Both the position numbers and the translations under genes were made by a program. Below, piece after piece: positions 17,017-25,947 of a stretch of 64,000 nucleotides of DNA. Location of the stretch: NCBI GenBank assembly GCA_028285265.1, contig JANQPX010000020.1:310001-374000 (forward strand). Direction: 5' to 3'. Origin of the DNA: Geminicoccaceae bacterium (GTDB lineage: Bacteria; Pseudomonadota; Alphaproteobacteria; Geminicoccales; Geminicoccaceae). Below the pieces are notes generated by a model. It ran no database searches. It was not told where the DNA came from and saw only the letters and a program-made list of their open reading frames with translations. Within the stretch, counting starts at the first letter, position 1. The number at the start of each line of letters is the position of its first letter.

Positions 17017-17229
17017 ATGGGATCATCTAAGACGGGAGCCGCCTTGATGATCATCTCGCTTGTCTTGTTGCTCATTGTCACAGTCTTAGCGACCTTTTGG
17101 TCAAGACACTTGGCCAATCGTCGTAATCGCAATGCCGGAGCCTGGACCTTCGTAACGGCACTCCTGCCGCCAATGGTCTTGATCCTCTGGGCGCTGCCAC
17201 CGAAGACGGTCCATCAAAGACAGGTGTGA
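17017..17229 (+). CDS. Small membrane protein, unknown
   Basis: 70 aa with two predicted membrane segments (ALMIISLVLLLIVTVLATFW and TFVTALLPPMVLILWALP) separated by a basic loop (SRHLANRRNRNAG), so both ends probably face the same side. It is 30 nt downstream of the SDR gene. No family recognised; it could be a chance frame, but the hydrophobic pattern and position in the gene line favour a real protein. Confidence 0.45.
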   Translation: MGSSKTGAALMIISLVLLLIVTVLATFWSRHLANRRNRNAGAWTFVTALLPPMVLILWALPPKTVHQRQV

Positions 17230-17235
17230 CGCGAT

Positions 17236-18453
17236 CTAAATGACGGCATTTTCCAACAAAGGCTCTCCTCTGAGGACACGCTCATAACCTAGCGGCGATA
17301 AGTCCAATTCGCGAAAGCTACCATAGGCGATCAGTTCCGATATCGCTCGTCCCATCGCGGGAGACTGTTGTAATCCATGGCCGGAAAAGCCGTTCATGAA
17401 GATAAAATTCGGCACGTCAGGATGCGGTCCAATAACAGCGTTCTGATCTAGCGTGTTGTACGCATAGTGACCAACCCAGCTATTCAACACCTTGATCCGC
17501 TCAAATGCTGGAACCCGGTGAGCAAGAACCGGCCAAAGCTTGCGCTCAAAGATGTCGTGATCCATGGCGAAGTCGTCAAAGTCGACCGCAGGATCACCAT
17601 CATCAGGCGGGCAGCCGCAGAGATAATTGGCGCCATCGCTTCTCATGTGCACGCCTGAAGGATCGATCGTCAGCGGTAGATCTTGCTCCAGCGGCTCCGC
17701 GGCGGCGAAAATGAACGTGTAGCGACGTCGCGGCTCGACAGGCAGTGCGAATCCGGCCATGCCTGCCGTGACATTAGCTCTTGGGCCCGAGGCATTGACG
17801 ATGGTGCCTGCCGAGATAACCTCACCGCTCTTGAGGGTAACGCCTGTGACATTTCCCCCCTGCCGCTGGATGGAAACGACTTCATTCGTGACGTATTCGA
17901 CACCGTTCAAACGCGCTTTGCGCCGCCACCAATCAAACATCGTTGCCCCATCAAAATAACCTTCATCGACGGGGTTATGACTGCCGATCAGGATGTCGTC
18001 GACATGATAGAACGGATAGTCAGCAGCGATTTCTTCTGACGTCAATATTCGCGTGCCGGCGCCAAAAGATGTCTGAATCTCCTGGTTTTCTCGGAGGATA
18101 TCGGCAAAGGCCTCGTCGGCGGCAAGATAGAGATAGCCAAAGCTCTGAAGCTTGATGTCTGGCACATCAGGATCGCCACCAAGGCGTTGCCGAAAGGACT
18201 TGATGAATGCCGCGCCAAACTGCGAGATCTGGATATTGACCGGTGACGAAAACTGTTGGCGAATACAACTATTGGTATGGCTGGTGGACGCTTGGGCGTA
18301 GGTGGGGTCACGCTCGACAACCAATACAGAGCCATCAAAATCGGCGTTGTCGGTGAGAAACCAAGCTGCCGACGATCCCATCACCGCGCCACCGATGATC
18401 ACCACGTCGTAGTTTGTCATCGTCGGACGATCTGCCAAAGGCGTGAGCGCCAT
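17236..18453 (-). CDS. FAD-dependent oxidoreductase, DAO/sarcosine oxidase type
   Basis: 405-aa member of the D-amino-acid-oxidase fold. The dinucleotide motif YDVVIIGGAVMGSSAAWFL lies near the start and is followed by VLVVERDPTYAQASTSHTN. The C-terminus has NFIFMNGFSGHGLQQSPAMGRAISEL, the usual FAD-contacting GxGHG..SP motif. Candidates are sarcosine, dimethylglycine or another secondary/tertiary amine oxidase or dehydrogenase; the window also has methyl-transfer genes, but 19 kb away. The first ATG (18453) has AAGGA very close to it; the Met 11 codons in, at 18420, directly before TNYDVV, is an equally good start. Convergent with the small membrane gene. Confidence 0.85.
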   Translation of the reverse strand: MALTPLADRPTMTNYDVVIIGGAVMGSSAAWFLTDNADFDGSVLVVERDPTYAQASTSHTNSCIRQQFSSPVNIQISQFGAAFIKSFRQRLGGDPDVPDIKLQSFGYLYLAADEAFADILRENQEIQTSFGAGTRILTSEEIAADYPFYHVDDILIGSHNPVDEGYFDGATMFDWWRRKARLNGVEYVTNEVVSIQRQGGNVTGVTLKSGEVISAGTIVNASGPRANVTAGMAGFALPVEPRRRYTFIFAAAEPLEQDLPLTIDPSGVHMRSDGANYLCGCPPDDGDPAVDFDDFAMDHDIFERKLWPVLAHRVPAFERIKVLNSWVGHYAYNTLDQNAVIGPHPDVPNFIFMNGFSGHGLQQSPAMGRAISELIAYGSFRELDLSPLGYERVLRGEPLLENAVI

Positions 18454-18555
18454 ATCCTTCCCCTATCTTAGCAACATTCGGCGACAAGAATCCTATTAGC
18501 GGCCGCTAGCATGTCGCCAATTGCCGCTTTGAACAATGCTGCTCGATAAGGGTTT

Positions 18556-19224
18556 TCAGACGAAAGCGAGATCGGGTGCCAGATCGGCCACTCTTCGAAG
18601 CGCTCCCAAGGCCTTGCCACTTTCGCGCCCTAACCTGATCAGTGATCCGGTTTCATGAGGGCGGCGCATCAACTCGATCAGCACCGCCAACGGTCTAATT
18701 TTACCTTCCTCGCCAAGGCCTTGCCGCGCTGACTCCGGAATTGCTTCGTCATGGGTGTCCGCGATAACGCGCACGACAACGAACGGGAGTTTGGCGGCTA
18801 GAGCAACGTCGCCCACTGCATGACTTTCCATGTCCACAGCAGCCGCACCGCTTTCGCGATACAAAGCAGCCTTCGACTCGGAGGTGGCAACCAGATCATC
18901 GCTGCCAACGACGGTCGTCGATAGCGGATCAAAGCCGGCGACACGTGACAGGTAGATCAGCCGTTCGCGCCAGACCGAGTCCGTTTCAATCTTGCCGCCG
19001 CAAGGAAGAACTACCGTCTTTGGCAGTAAGAGCGTGCCTGATGGCAAGCCAGGGTGGAGACCGCCTGCCAAACCAAAGCTACAAAGAGCGCATACATCCT
19101 GTGTAACTAGTCTTTCAGCCCCTTCGCGAGCTCTCGACGAGCTCCCGCCAGTGCAGATAAAACGGTTCTGGCCTTGACGCAAACAGCGCGCCTCTGCGAC
19201 CAGACCGGTCACAATACCAATCAT
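18556..19224 (-). CDS. hpnG: Hopanoid-associated phosphorylase-fold nucleosidase HpnG
   Basis: 222 aa of the purine nucleoside phosphorylase/MTA nucleosidase fold. It opens with IGIVTGLVAEARCL, has CALCSFGLAGGLHPGLPSGTLL, and the active-site stretch GAAAVDMESHAVGDVA, followed by VVRVIADTHDEAIPES. Lying 7 nt downstream of the squalene-hopene cyclase gene identifies it as HpnG, which removes adenine from adenosylhopane to give ribosylhopane during synthesis of extended hopanoids. hpnH, which makes adenosylhopane, is not in the window. Confidence 0.87.
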   Translation of the reverse strand: MIGIVTGLVAEARCLRQGQNRFICTGGSSSRAREGAERLVTQDVCALCSFGLAGGLHPGLPSGTLLLPKTVVLPCGGKIETDSVWRERLIYLSRVAGFDPLSTTVVGSDDLVATSESKAALYRESGAAAVDMESHAVGDVALAAKLPFVVVRVIADTHDEAIPESARQGLGEEGKIRPLAVLIELMRRPHETGSLIRLGRESGKALGALRRVADLAPDLAFV

Positions 19225-19231
19225 ATCTGGC

Positions 19232-21244
19232 TTACATCCCGTAAGCGACGCGCCGGTCGTTTCGGTTCATCAAATTCGCGTAGCGGGCGACCGCCCATAG
19301 CGGGAAAAAACTACGATAGCCGTGATAATGAAGATAGAAGACTTTGGGAAATCCAACCGCGTTATAGAGTCGCTCCTGCCACATCCCATCTTCGCGTTCC
19401 GCGCGCTGGAGGTAGGCGATGCCACGTCTGACCGCCGCACTGTCGGCAAGACCGACCGCCATGAGCGCTAGAAGGGCCCAAGCCGTCTGCGACGGAAGGC
19501 TCTCAACCTGCTCACTCTTTCGGTCGTCCCAGTAGCTCGAACAGCTTTCACCCCAACCACCATCAGCATGTTGCCGTGCGGTCAGCCAATCGACGGCGCG
19601 CCTAACATAGTCAGCGTTTAAGTCTTCGCCCGCCGCATTCAATGCCGCGAGGACCGACCAGGTTCCATAGATGTAATTGGTTCCCCAACGTCCAAACCAG
19701 GAACCATCCGGCTCTTGTTCGTTCTTGAGATAAGCAATCGCACGCGCGACGGCTGGGTGATCCGCCCCGTGACCTGTGGCCGCAAGAGCACTTAGGCAGC
19801 GCGCTGTTACATCGGCCGTTGGAGGATCGAGTAGCGCACCATGATCGGCGAAGGGAATGCTATTCAAGTAATAATGGGTGTTGTCGACATCAAAGGCGCC
19901 CCAGCCGCCATTCGATGACTGCATCCCGATAATCCAATGGATTGCCCGATCAATAGGCTCTTTATAACGCTCAGGATCAGCGCGATGCATCGCGCAGACC
20001 ACCGCTGCTGTGTCGTCGACGTCGGGGTAGTGATCATTCTCATACTCGAAGGCCCAACCACCCGGCTTGGTGCCCGGTGCAGCCCGCACCGCCCAGTCGC
20101 CTGTCACGTCTGTGATCTGGCGGTCAGCCAGCCAATCGAGGGCTCGACGCGCTGAAGCACTTTGCTCGCGATCGGCAACTTCGAGCATAGCATGGCTGGC
20201 AAGGGCTGTATCCCAAACCGGCGAAAGACAGGGCTGGCAATAGGCCTGATCTTCCTCAATGACCAAGAGACGCTTGAGGGCGCGCTTGGCTGTCATGACA
20301 TCGGGATGACTTTTCTCAAAGCCCATAAGTTCGAGTGCAATCACCGCATTCGCCATTGCGGGAAAGATGCCGCCTAGTCCCTCATGTCCATTCAGCCGAT
20401 CTCGAATAAACGTCAAAGCAGCGTCAAGCGCACGCGATCTAGACGCCTTAGGGAAGAATGGCTCGACCCGTTGCAGCACCTTGTCCAAGCCGAGAAACAG
20501 GTTTCCCCAAGCACTCCCTGTGGGATTGACATTGTATCGACGTTCACGCTCCGGTGCCGTCGTGAAGAGTTCTTTGATGTCGACATGACGCGGATTCACG
20601 GCACGCGGCTTTTTCGCCATGATGATCAAGAGGGGGGCAATCACCGTTCTCGACCAGTAAGCAACCTTCTCCATATGGAATGGGAACCAACGTGGCAGGA
20701 GCATGATCTCCACTGGCATGACAGGAACAGCACGCCAGGGGACCTGACCAAAGAGCGCGAGTGTAATTCTGGTAAAAACGTTACAGCGCGCAGCGCCACC
20801 ATGAGCAAGAATCGCCTCGCGGGCGCGGCTCATATGCGGCGCATCCGGATCATCGCCGATCAGTTTCAGCGCGTAGTAAGCTTTGACACTGGCGCTTATG
20901 TTAAAGTCGCCATCTTCATAGAGCGGCCAACCACCATGCTCCGCCTGCTTCTCCCGAAGATAGACGGCAATCTTCTCGTCAATATCCTGATCGATCTCGT
21001 CGAGGAAATGGCCGAGCAGGACATATTCCGACGGGATCGTTACGTCGGCCTCGAGTTCGTAGCACCAATGCCCATCAGCGCGCTGCTCAGCCTCAAGGGA
21101 GGAAGCAACGTCGGTGATGAGAGACGCTAGCCCCGTGGGATGAGAAGCCCTACTCAACGGGTCCTGATCGACGCACGAGTCTTGCCAAGGTGTACCGAGA
21201 TCTTCATCTAGGCCGGAATACCGGTCTTCAGTCATGATCACCAT
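19232..21244 (-). CDS. shc: Squalene-hopene cyclase
   Basis: 670 aa, typical for the bacterial enzyme that cyclises squalene to hopene/diplopterol in the inner membrane. The catalytic DXDD motif is seen in YPDVDDTAAV, and several QW repeats are present (QSSNGGWGAFD, EQEPDGSWFGRWG, QHADGGWGESC, REDGMWQER), along with the C-terminal FPKVFYLHYHGYRSFFPLWA. ATG 21244 begins MVIMTEDR; the inner ATG at 21235 is an alternative start. It forms a two-gene unit with hpnG. The hpnC/D/E squalene-forming genes and hpnH are not next to it, so the hopanoid genes are split in this genome. Confidence 0.96.
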   Translation of the reverse strand: MVIMTEDRYSGLDEDLGTPWQDSCVDQDPLSRASHPTGLASLITDVASSLEAEQRADGHWCYELEADVTIPSEYVLLGHFLDEIDQDIDEKIAVYLREKQAEHGGWPLYEDGDFNISASVKAYYALKLIGDDPDAPHMSRAREAILAHGGAARCNVFTRITLALFGQVPWRAVPVMPVEIMLLPRWFPFHMEKVAYWSRTVIAPLLIIMAKKPRAVNPRHVDIKELFTTAPERERRYNVNPTGSAWGNLFLGLDKVLQRVEPFFPKASRSRALDAALTFIRDRLNGHEGLGGIFPAMANAVIALELMGFEKSHPDVMTAKRALKRLLVIEEDQAYCQPCLSPVWDTALASHAMLEVADREQSASARRALDWLADRQITDVTGDWAVRAAPGTKPGGWAFEYENDHYPDVDDTAAVVCAMHRADPERYKEPIDRAIHWIIGMQSSNGGWGAFDVDNTHYYLNSIPFADHGALLDPPTADVTARCLSALAATGHGADHPAVARAIAYLKNEQEPDGSWFGRWGTNYIYGTWSVLAALNAAGEDLNADYVRRAVDWLTARQHADGGWGESCSSYWDDRKSEQVESLPSQTAWALLALMAVGLADSAAVRRGIAYLQRAEREDGMWQERLYNAVGFPKVFYLHYHGYRSFFPLWAVARYANLMNRNDRRVAYGM

Positions 21245-21503
21245 TTCACTGATGAAGGCGCCTAAAGTTATCCTATAAACCCTTGTAGATCATCACAGAA
21301 AGCCGACGACGAGTCGCACTAACTACCAAGAATCACGGTATTTTGATGCGCCGTTTACCGATTGTCTCGTTCTTGAGCAAGCGCAAAGATCAAAGCTGAA
21401 GCCAACATGGCTCCAGACCTTCGCGCTATTGTTGTAGGAAGGTCACGCCTTCCTGAGCGCGATCGTCAGCGGATTAGGCAGCACCTTGCAGCCCGCATCC
21501 GCG

Positions 21504-22376
21504 TCAGGTCCCGGGAATGAAGCGCTGCAAGATCAAGGTTAGAATAAATCCAGCAATTGCCCACCAGGCGAGCACAACCTCGCCAGCACTTGCCAGAAAG
21601 ACCGCGTCCAGCACGCATATACCCGCAATCAGAACTGATACCGCGACACCGATATCGCCCGGCAACCGTCGCCGCAACATCCAAAACGCGAGAGCAATCA
21701 CCAGCAAGAGCAGAATAAATGCGACCGCAGACGTCGCATTGTCGACGAAGAAGAGAAGACCGTATACGACCGGGGGCAAGAAGAACAAGACCGGCCAAAT
21801 CCCAGCATCCTCACTCGAAGCCTCATGCCGCGCGATCATGGTGAGGCCGATCAAGTAGGAAAAGAGCAAAAGCGCTACGAGCAAGAGCAAGGCAGGAGGT
21901 GGGACCAGAAAACACAGCCCTGCGGTGATATACACCAGCATACGGCAGACACCCATAATGTAAGGCGCGAACGGATTGCCCTTGTGGTGCCAGTCATAGA
22001 CAACGATCGACGTCAACAGAACCAGCCCCGCGGTGCTTGGAAAACCTCCCGTGCCATTGTCAGCGATGAAACCGATCCAAAGCAAAATGCAAAGGCCGAT
22101 GATGAACATGGCCCCGCCAGCGTTGAACACCGTACGCTGATCAATCAGACCACTAGGAATTGGCCTGTCCGAACGCTCCTCACGATCGATATCGGCATCG
22201 AATGCATCGTTCAGATACATTCCGCCCACATAAAACAGAGAAATCGCCACAAGCAGAGGCAACGTCCTCGGATCTAAGAAGGTTCCACCGCCGAGCACCA
22301 AACCCGTCAAGACGTTGGTCCAGACCGTCGGCAAGTTGGAAACGCGTCCCAACCTTAACGTCGTCGCCAAAACCAT
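21504..22376 (-). CDS. UbiA-family prenyltransferase
   Basis: 290 aa with about eight or nine membrane segments. The first Asp-rich motif of UbiA proteins is seen as NDAFDADIDREERSDRPIPSG (about residues 56-76), which binds the prenyl diphosphate through Mg2+. The second motif is less clear (VYDWHHKGNPFAPYIMGVCR). The opening LRLGRVSNLPTVWTNVLTG is typical of a subgroup of uncharacterised UbiA proteins rather than of UbiA or CtaB proper, so the acceptor is unknown. It lies 259 nt beyond shc on the same strand. That gap (21245-21503) contains a GGAAGG/CCTTCC hairpin at 21437-21453 and nothing else I can support. Confidence 0.82.
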   Translation of the reverse strand: MVLATTLRLGRVSNLPTVWTNVLTGLVLGGGTFLDPRTLPLLVAISLFYVGGMYLNDAFDADIDREERSDRPIPSGLIDQRTVFNAGGAMFIIGLCILLWIGFIADNGTGGFPSTAGLVLLTSIVVYDWHHKGNPFAPYIMGVCRMLVYITAGLCFLVPPPALLLLVALLLFSYLIGLTMIARHEASSEDAGIWPVLFFLPPVVYGLLFFVDNATSAVAFILLLLVIALAFWMLRRRLPGDIGVAVSVLIAGICVLDAVFLASAGEVVLAWWAIAGFILTLILQRFIPGT

Positions 22377-22522
22377 CTTTAGTACTGCCTCCCAACTAAA
22401 GAAGCCTGTTGAGCTTTGGTCAAAAGGTTTAGCTAGCTCAGCCTACTCGAGGATCGAATCGACCAAAACCTAGCGAAAACATACCACTATTACCAGTTTA
22501 ACACTTACTTGATGGTCTTTTT

Positions 22523-22552
22523 GCCAAGATTTTCTCGCATTTGGCGAAAATC
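22523..22552. promoter_or_regulatory. Nested inverted repeats in the ubiA-like/csp divergent region
   Basis: GATTTTC..GAAAATC (22528-22552) overlaps GCCAA..TTGGC (22523-22545). It lies about 150 nt upstream of the UbiA-type gene and about 200 nt upstream of the cold-shock gene. The 376-nt gap 22377-22752 is AT-rich around this point and must hold the promoters of both genes. No sequence-specific regulator can be named. Confidence 0.3.
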
Positions 22553-22752
22553 AACGCGGCAATACCGCACAAAAGTTTAGAAATCCGCTTGTCTTCTCCC
22601 CTGGATCGGATTATCCCCCTTAGGCGTGTTTCATCGTTTTTTGGACCGAGGTCAAAGACTTGAGAACGGTTCCCATGGACGATTGCATGAGACCGCAGGG
22701 CGCGGCGCGATCATGCGCAACGTCTCCTACTCCAATTTAGAGGTTACGCAAC

Positions 22753-22962
22753 GTGAATACTGGAACAGTCAAATGGTTTAGCCCCGTCAAAGGCTACGGT
22801 TTCATCGAGCCCGAGACCGGTGGCGCGGATGCGTTTGTTCATATTTCAGCCGTCGAACGCGCCGGTCTCGACTCGCTGCAGGAAGGTCAAAAGCTCGAAT
22901 ACGAGCTGATCCGTGGTCAAAACGGCAAAAGTGCGGCGGAGAATCTCAAAGTCTTGAGCTAG
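22753..22962 (+). CDS. Cold-shock domain protein
   Basis: 69-aa CspA-type single-stranded nucleic-acid-binding protein. RNP1 is KGYGFIEPE and RNP2 is DAFVHISAV, with the opening MNTGTVKWF and closing GKSAAENLKVL normal for alphaproteobacterial Csp proteins. It starts at GTG 22753, preceded by AGAGG about 9 nt upstream. It likely acts as an RNA chaperone and antiterminator. The non-coding stretch upstream could include a temperature-responsive 5' leader, but I see no specific cold-box. A strong terminator follows. Confidence 0.95.
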   Translation: MNTGTVKWFSPVKGYGFIEPETGGADAFVHISAVERAGLDSLQEGQKLEYELIRGQNGKSAAENLKVLS

Positions 22963-22987
22963 CTCTGCCGCCACATTTGATGTTGAA

Positions 22988-23019
22988 AGCCCTTCGGCGT
23001 CCCGCCGGAGGGCTTTTTT
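22988..23019 (+). terminator. Rho-independent terminator of the cold-shock gene
   Basis: AGCCCTTCGGCG, 3-nt loop, CGCCGGAGGGCT with one mismatch, followed by a run of T: a canonical terminator 26 nt after the stop codon. The best terminator in the window. Confidence 0.9.
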
Positions 23020-23127
23020 CTATCGTGGCACCGATCCCGCGTTGGCTAGCGGTGTCTTGCTTTCCTTCGGGTTGGCATTGACACTTGGGTCGCGGCGCAA
23101 AACCTGATTGGCGGGATCGGCAGAAGC

Positions 23128-24777
23128 ATGAGCCAACGACAAAAGGCGTCAAAAGACACAAACACTCAACCACCCGGCGTCATGTCAGTTGATGTTATTG
23201 TCGTCGGGGCTGGCTTTGCCGGGCTTTACATGCTGCACCGACTGCGTGGGATCGGTCTCAAAGCTATCGTCTTGGAACGCGGGCTCGGCGTTGGCGGCAC
23301 TTGGTACTGGAACCGCTATCCCGGAGCTCGGTGCGACGTTGAGAGTTTGCAATATTCCTATCAGTTTTCGGACGAGCTACAGCAGGACTGGATCTGGACC
23401 GAACGCTACGCCGCTCAACCAGAACTCCTGAGCTATGCGAACCATGTTGCTGAGCGATTCGATTTGTTCCGCGACATTCGCTTTGGTTTAACCGTTACAT
23501 CCGCCACGTTTGACGAGACGCTGACGTGCTGGTCGATCGAAACAAGCGAAGGCTTCTCCTTCCAAGCCCGATACTGCATTATGGCAACGGGCTGCCTTTC
23601 CATGATCAACAGGCCCGAAATCAAAGGCGTCGAGCGGTTTGGTGGCGAACTCTTACATACTGGGGATTGGCCTCACGGCGACGTTTCGTTCCGAGGCAAG
23701 CGCGTTGGCATTATCGGAACCGGGTCTTCTGCGATTCAGTCGATTCCCATCATCGCACGAAGCGCCAACCACTTAACGGTGTTTCAACGCACGCCGAATT
23801 ATGTTGTTCCTGCCCACAACGCACCGCTCGCCCCTGACGTGCAAGCTGCGGTGAAAGCTGATTACCCTGCCCTCCGCGCTCGCGCGAAAACCAGGCGAAA
23901 TGGGATCGATTTTCCCGCCCCGACAACGTCAGCCATGGCGGTCACCGAAGCAGAGCGTGAAGCCGTCTTTGAGAACCGATGGGCGCTCGGCGGTTTGAGC
24001 TTCATGACAGCATTTGATGATCTCCTCGTGGATAAGCGGGCAAATGATAGTCTGGCGAACTTTATCCGACGGAAGATCAGGGCAGCCGTCGAAAATCCGG
24101 AGACCGCTGACAGGCTCTGCCCGGATAGTATCGTCGGCTGTAAGCGTCTTTGCGTCGATATCGGCTATTATGAAACGTTCAATCGGACGAATGTCGACCT
24201 CGTCGACTTAAGAGACCAGCCCATCGATACCGTCACCGACGACGGCATCATTGTTGGCTGCAAGCACATTCCACTTGATATGCTCATCCTGGCGACAGGG
24301 TTCGATGCGATGACAGGAGCGCTGAACCGCATTGCAATTCGAGGCCGATCCGGCGAGACCTTGAAGTCGAAATGGACCAACGGCCCCAAAACCTATTTAG
24401 GTTTGGCCATTGCCGACTTTCCAAATTTGTTCGTGATTACCGGCCCAGGTAGCCCTTCAGTCCTAACCAATATGCTGCCGACGATCGAGCAGCATGTCGA
24501 CTGGATCACTGATTGCCTTCGCTATCTCGACGAGCAAGAGATTGCACAGATCGAAGCAACAGCAGAAGCGGAAGCCACCTGGGTCGACCATGTCAACGCG
24601 GTCGCTGGAGGCCTTCTCTATCCACAATGCAATTCTTGGTATCTCGGAGCCAACATACCGGGCAAACCCCGTGTCTTCATGCCCTATCCTGGTTTTCCGC
24701 CCTATGTTGAAACGTGTGCGAAAGTCGCGCGCCATGGCTATGAAGGCTTCGCTCTTACGCCGAACGCATCGGTCTGA
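23128..24777 (+). CDS. Flavin-containing Baeyer-Villiger-type monooxygenase
   Basis: 549 aa. Two Rossmann motifs are present: VVGAGFAGLYMLHRL (FAD) and GIIGTGSSAIQSI (NADPH). Between them FGGELLHTGDWP fits the type I Baeyer-Villiger fingerprint FxGxxxHxxxWP. The aromatic-rich start GVGGTWYWNRYPGARCDVES is shared with cyclohexanone monooxygenase and relatives. It would insert oxygen into cyclic or linear ketones to make esters or lactones; substrate unknown. An in-frame ATG 19 codons in (directly before SVDVIVVGAG) could also serve as start. The gene ends 3 nt from the convergent DUF4344 gene. Confidence 0.9.
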   Translation: MSQRQKASKDTNTQPPGVMSVDVIVVGAGFAGLYMLHRLRGIGLKAIVLERGLGVGGTWYWNRYPGARCDVESLQYSYQFSDELQQDWIWTERYAAQPELLSYANHVAERFDLFRDIRFGLTVTSATFDETLTCWSIETSEGFSFQARYCIMATGCLSMINRPEIKGVERFGGELLHTGDWPHGDVSFRGKRVGIIGTGSSAIQSIPIIARSANHLTVFQRTPNYVVPAHNAPLAPDVQAAVKADYPALRARAKTRRNGIDFPAPTTSAMAVTEAEREAVFENRWALGGLSFMTAFDDLLVDKRANDSLANFIRRKIRAAVENPETADRLCPDSIVGCKRLCVDIGYYETFNRTNVDLVDLRDQPIDTVTDDGIIVGCKHIPLDMLILATGFDAMTGALNRIAIRGRSGETLKSKWTNGPKTYLGLAIADFPNLFVITGPGSPSVLTNMLPTIEQHVDWITDCLRYLDEQEIAQIEATAEAEATWVDHVNAVAGGLLYPQCNSWYLGANIPGKPRVFMPYPGFPPYVETCAKVARHGYEGFALTPNASV

Positions 24778-24780
24778 GCA

Positions 24781-25665
24781 TTAGCGGATCATCCCCTCTG
24801 TAAGGATGGCGTCGTACTCATCGATCAACTCGTAACAAATGGTAATCTCACGCTCCCATGGCGACCAATAGGCATTGGCATCGTTGCATGGCGCGAATCG
24901 AATGGTCACCGGCGCTGGCAGGACGAAGCGCTTGGCAAAACGATCAACGCCGGCTTCGAGCAGACCGTCTCGCCTGATGAGATCAAACAGCCTCACCTGC
25001 TGCTCCATTGGTTCATCGAAAATCACGGTAATAGGCGCCCCCAAAACGGTTTCCGCCTTATGCGGCGGTTGCTCATAGGGCGCCAGTAAGCGTTCCCAGC
25101 TGTCTCGCATCAGCTGGAAGTCTTCGCTGCAAGTTTCGATGCGTTCTTCGGGAAGACCAGCGTCGAGTGCGTAGTCATAAAAACCATCCTGATCACTCCC
25201 GACCATCAGACAAACGATGGCATAATGCCGCTGCTCATCCAACGCATGTTCGCCCCAATAGGCCCGTTCGCCGCCATCATCAGCAAGATCTCCCTGAACC
25301 CGCCAACCGTCGGCAACGGCGACGATGAGGGCGTCACGCACTTCATCCGGTGTTTCGGGGATCATGGTCACGGCGGCAAAGCCGTCGACCGCATCCTCTT
25401 CTCGACCGATGACGGGGAGATCCAGAAGGTCGACCAACGCATGGCCAAGTTCGTGGTAGAGCGTGAAGAGTGTATTGCCGATCACAAACAGGGCATCGTC
25501 GTCGATGGTAATATCTGACGGCACGAGACCTTCGGCGTGAGCAGGTCGGTCCATTGGCGACCACATACCAAGCCAACCCGCGAACAGAACGACGCTCAAG
25601 CGCTTTTGAAAAGTCAATGGCAGTATCCGTAAGACTCCGCTTTGGGATGTTGATGGCTCTTGCAT
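24781..25665 (-). CDS. DUF4344 putative metallopeptidase, exported
   Basis: 294 aa. An N-terminal basic/hydrophobic segment (KRLSVVLFAGWLGMWSPMDRPAHA) looks like a signal peptide, so the protein is probably periplasmic. The zinc-binding motif HELGH lies in LFTLYHELGHALVDLLDLP, and an acidic EEDAVDGFAA follows about 10 residues later, giving a possible third ligand as in gluzincin-type families. The C-terminus APCNDANAYWSPWEREITICYELID is also a DUF4344 hallmark. Peptidase activity is inferred from the motif only. The 282-nt stretch between this gene and cofH has no supported feature. Confidence 0.82.
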   Translation of the reverse strand: MQEPSTSQSGVLRILPLTFQKRLSVVLFAGWLGMWSPMDRPAHAEGLVPSDITIDDDALFVIGNTLFTLYHELGHALVDLLDLPVIGREEDAVDGFAAVTMIPETPDEVRDALIVAVADGWRVQGDLADDGGERAYWGEHALDEQRHYAIVCLMVGSDQDGFYDYALDAGLPEERIETCSEDFQLMRDSWERLLAPYEQPPHKAETVLGAPITVIFDEPMEQQVRLFDLIRRDGLLEAGVDRFAKRFVLPAPVTIRFAPCNDANAYWSPWEREITICYELIDEYDAILTEGMIR

Positions 25666-25947
25666 CGGCCGAGGTCAACTCACGATCGAGGCCACCGCGC
25701 ATTCTAACGCCGACAGCCCTCTCCTTGCTGCATGTAGCGTTGGCTCCCTGAGCTCAGAGGTTGTGAATTCTTGAAGACGATGAGGTTTGGACAACCCGGT
25801 GGCCCTCCATTGGTTCAGTGCCCGCCTATGCAGCAAAGCGACGAAGCACGCCGGCCTAGGGCCGACGTCATCCAATCGCTCGGTCGGTGCGGCGAAACTG
25901 CGTGGGAAACGGAGACAATCTTCAACGACCCGATCGACGATGAAGGT

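Noticed and set aside
20384-21130. 248-aa plus-strand open frame inside shc
   Set aside because: Antisense shadow of squalene-hopene cyclase; composition rich in Arg/His/Ser with no domain pattern.
21437-21453. GGAAGG/CCTTCC hairpin between shc and the UbiA-type gene
   Set aside because: Six-bp stem without T-run; too weak to call a terminator.
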